From Actinomycetospora lutea (GTDB lineage Bacteria; Actinomycetota; Actinomycetes; Mycobacteriales; Pseudonocardiaceae): a stretch of 64,000 bases of DNA. The stretch lies in NCBI RefSeq assembly GCF_028737205.1, contig NZ_JAQZAL010000001.1, positions 434,001 through 498,000 of the forward strand, given 5' to 3'. This document shows, in pieces, positions 63,712 to 64,000 of the stretch; positions within the stretch are counted from its first letter, which is position 1, and every line of letters begins with the position of its first letter. The notes below the pieces were generated by a model. The model searched no databases. It worked only from the letters and a program-made list of their open reading frames with translations, and was not told the DNA's origin. A program made the translations under genes and the position numbers.

Positions 63712-64000
63712 ATGGACCGGGGGACGACGACGGGACGCAGGTGGGTGACGGCCGTGGCCGCCACGATCGGTGCCGTGCTCGCGCTGCTGGCCTCGACGGT
63801 GCTGGTCGCGGGCGCGGCCGCCGCCGCACCGGCCCCGACGCCGCTGCGCACCTGCGAGAAGTTCGGCTCGTTCCCGCTCGGCGGGGGCGTGTACGTGGCC
63901 GCCAACAACGTCTGGGGCGCCGACACGCTCCAGTGCATCAGCAACTCCGGAGCCCGGGGCGACTCGGGCTTCGTCGTCGATCCGGCCGAGCACGTCAACA
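63712..64000 (+). CDS. Secreted GH12-like glycoside hydrolase (3' end beyond window)
   Basis: The first 96 residues are in view. A signal peptide (TTTGRRWVTAVAATIGAVLALLASTVLVAGAAAAA) is followed by CEKFGSFPLGGGVYVAANNVWGADTLQCISNSG, the N-terminal strand pattern of GH12 endoglucanases and xyloglucanases (KFG ... YxxxNNxWG ... QCI). It would cut beta-1,4-glucans outside the cell. Catalytic Glu residues lie outside the window, so this rests on the N-terminus only. ATG 63712 follows GAGGAG with a long spacer. Confidence 0.7.
   Translation, partial: MDRGTTTGRRWVTAVAATIGAVLALLASTVLVAGAAAAAPAPTPLRTCEKFGSFPLGGGVYVAANNVWGADTLQCISNSGARGDSGFVVDPAEHVN

Overview
The window is high-GC actinobacterial chromosome (well over 70% G+C by eye, GTG starts common, very strong GC3). 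A complete conservon (cvnABCD), a UdgX-type uracil-DNA glycosylase, and the order polA - rpsA - coaE - uvrB, known from mycobacteria and relatives, point to Pseudonocardiaceae or a close neighbour. No tRNA, rRNA, CRISPR, phage or insertion-sequence gene was found.

Layout. 1-5.1 kb: a branched-chain amino-acid-type ABC importer (substrate-binding protein, LivH, LivM, LivG, LivF), with a strong hairpin between binding protein and permease. 5.1-8.4 kb: PaaI-like thioesterase and polA, divergent. 8.5-26.6 kb: an accessory block lying between polA and rpsA, which are neighbours in mycobacteria. It holds a GyrI-like domain protein, a UMF1-family MFS transporter, an EthA-like Baeyer-Villiger monooxygenase with a 6PGDH-like dehydrogenase, the conservon, and a six-gene operon for form I aerobic CO dehydrogenase (coxM-coxS-coxL-XdhC/YHS fusion-MoxR ATPase-VWA protein) divergent from a LysR regulator. 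A GNAT and a methyltransferase follow. 26.9-35.6 kb: rpsA, a 64-aa unknown protein, coaE, two tandem DUF402 paralogues, a VOC protein, a small membrane protein divergent from a TetR regulator, a SnoaL-like protein and uvrB. 35.6-41.6 kb: DUF998 protein, alpha/beta hydrolase, UdgX, a VOC protein, and an acetoin/2,3-butanediol module (GAF regulator, butanediol dehydrogenase, diacetyl reductase). 41.6-45.9 kb: a leaderless small ORF and structured leader before a 91-aa cysteine-rich ACT-like protein, a short two-domain Hsp100 ATPase, and glmS. 46.4-54.7 kb: two related ABC-2 exporter loci, one with its ATPase fused to a secreted S15-type hydrolase, flanking a TerC protein under a yybP-ykoY manganese riboswitch. 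55-64 kb: DUF1330, lipase-like hydrolase, SCO6745-like protein, FAD oxidoreductase, typA, DedA, YrhK-like protein, gnd, GtrA-like protein, and the start of a GH12 glycosidase.

How it works together. The cox block is the clearest functional unit: three structural subunits of the Mo-Cu enzyme (CoxL carries the form I AYxCSFR motif), followed with 4-11 nt overlaps by likely active-site maturation factors. A recurring regulatory theme is leaderless expression: many genes have a TANNNT-type -10 box 6-8 nt before the start codon, so transcription should begin at the start codon. The best candidate for something undescribed is the leader at 41,681-41,848: such a promoter drives a 15-codon ORF rich in Arg and Val-Val-Leu whose stop codon lies in the loop of a 10-bp hairpin, upstream of competing structures that can cover the Shine-Dalgarno site of the ACT-like protein. 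All assignments come from reading the sequence; no database search was run.
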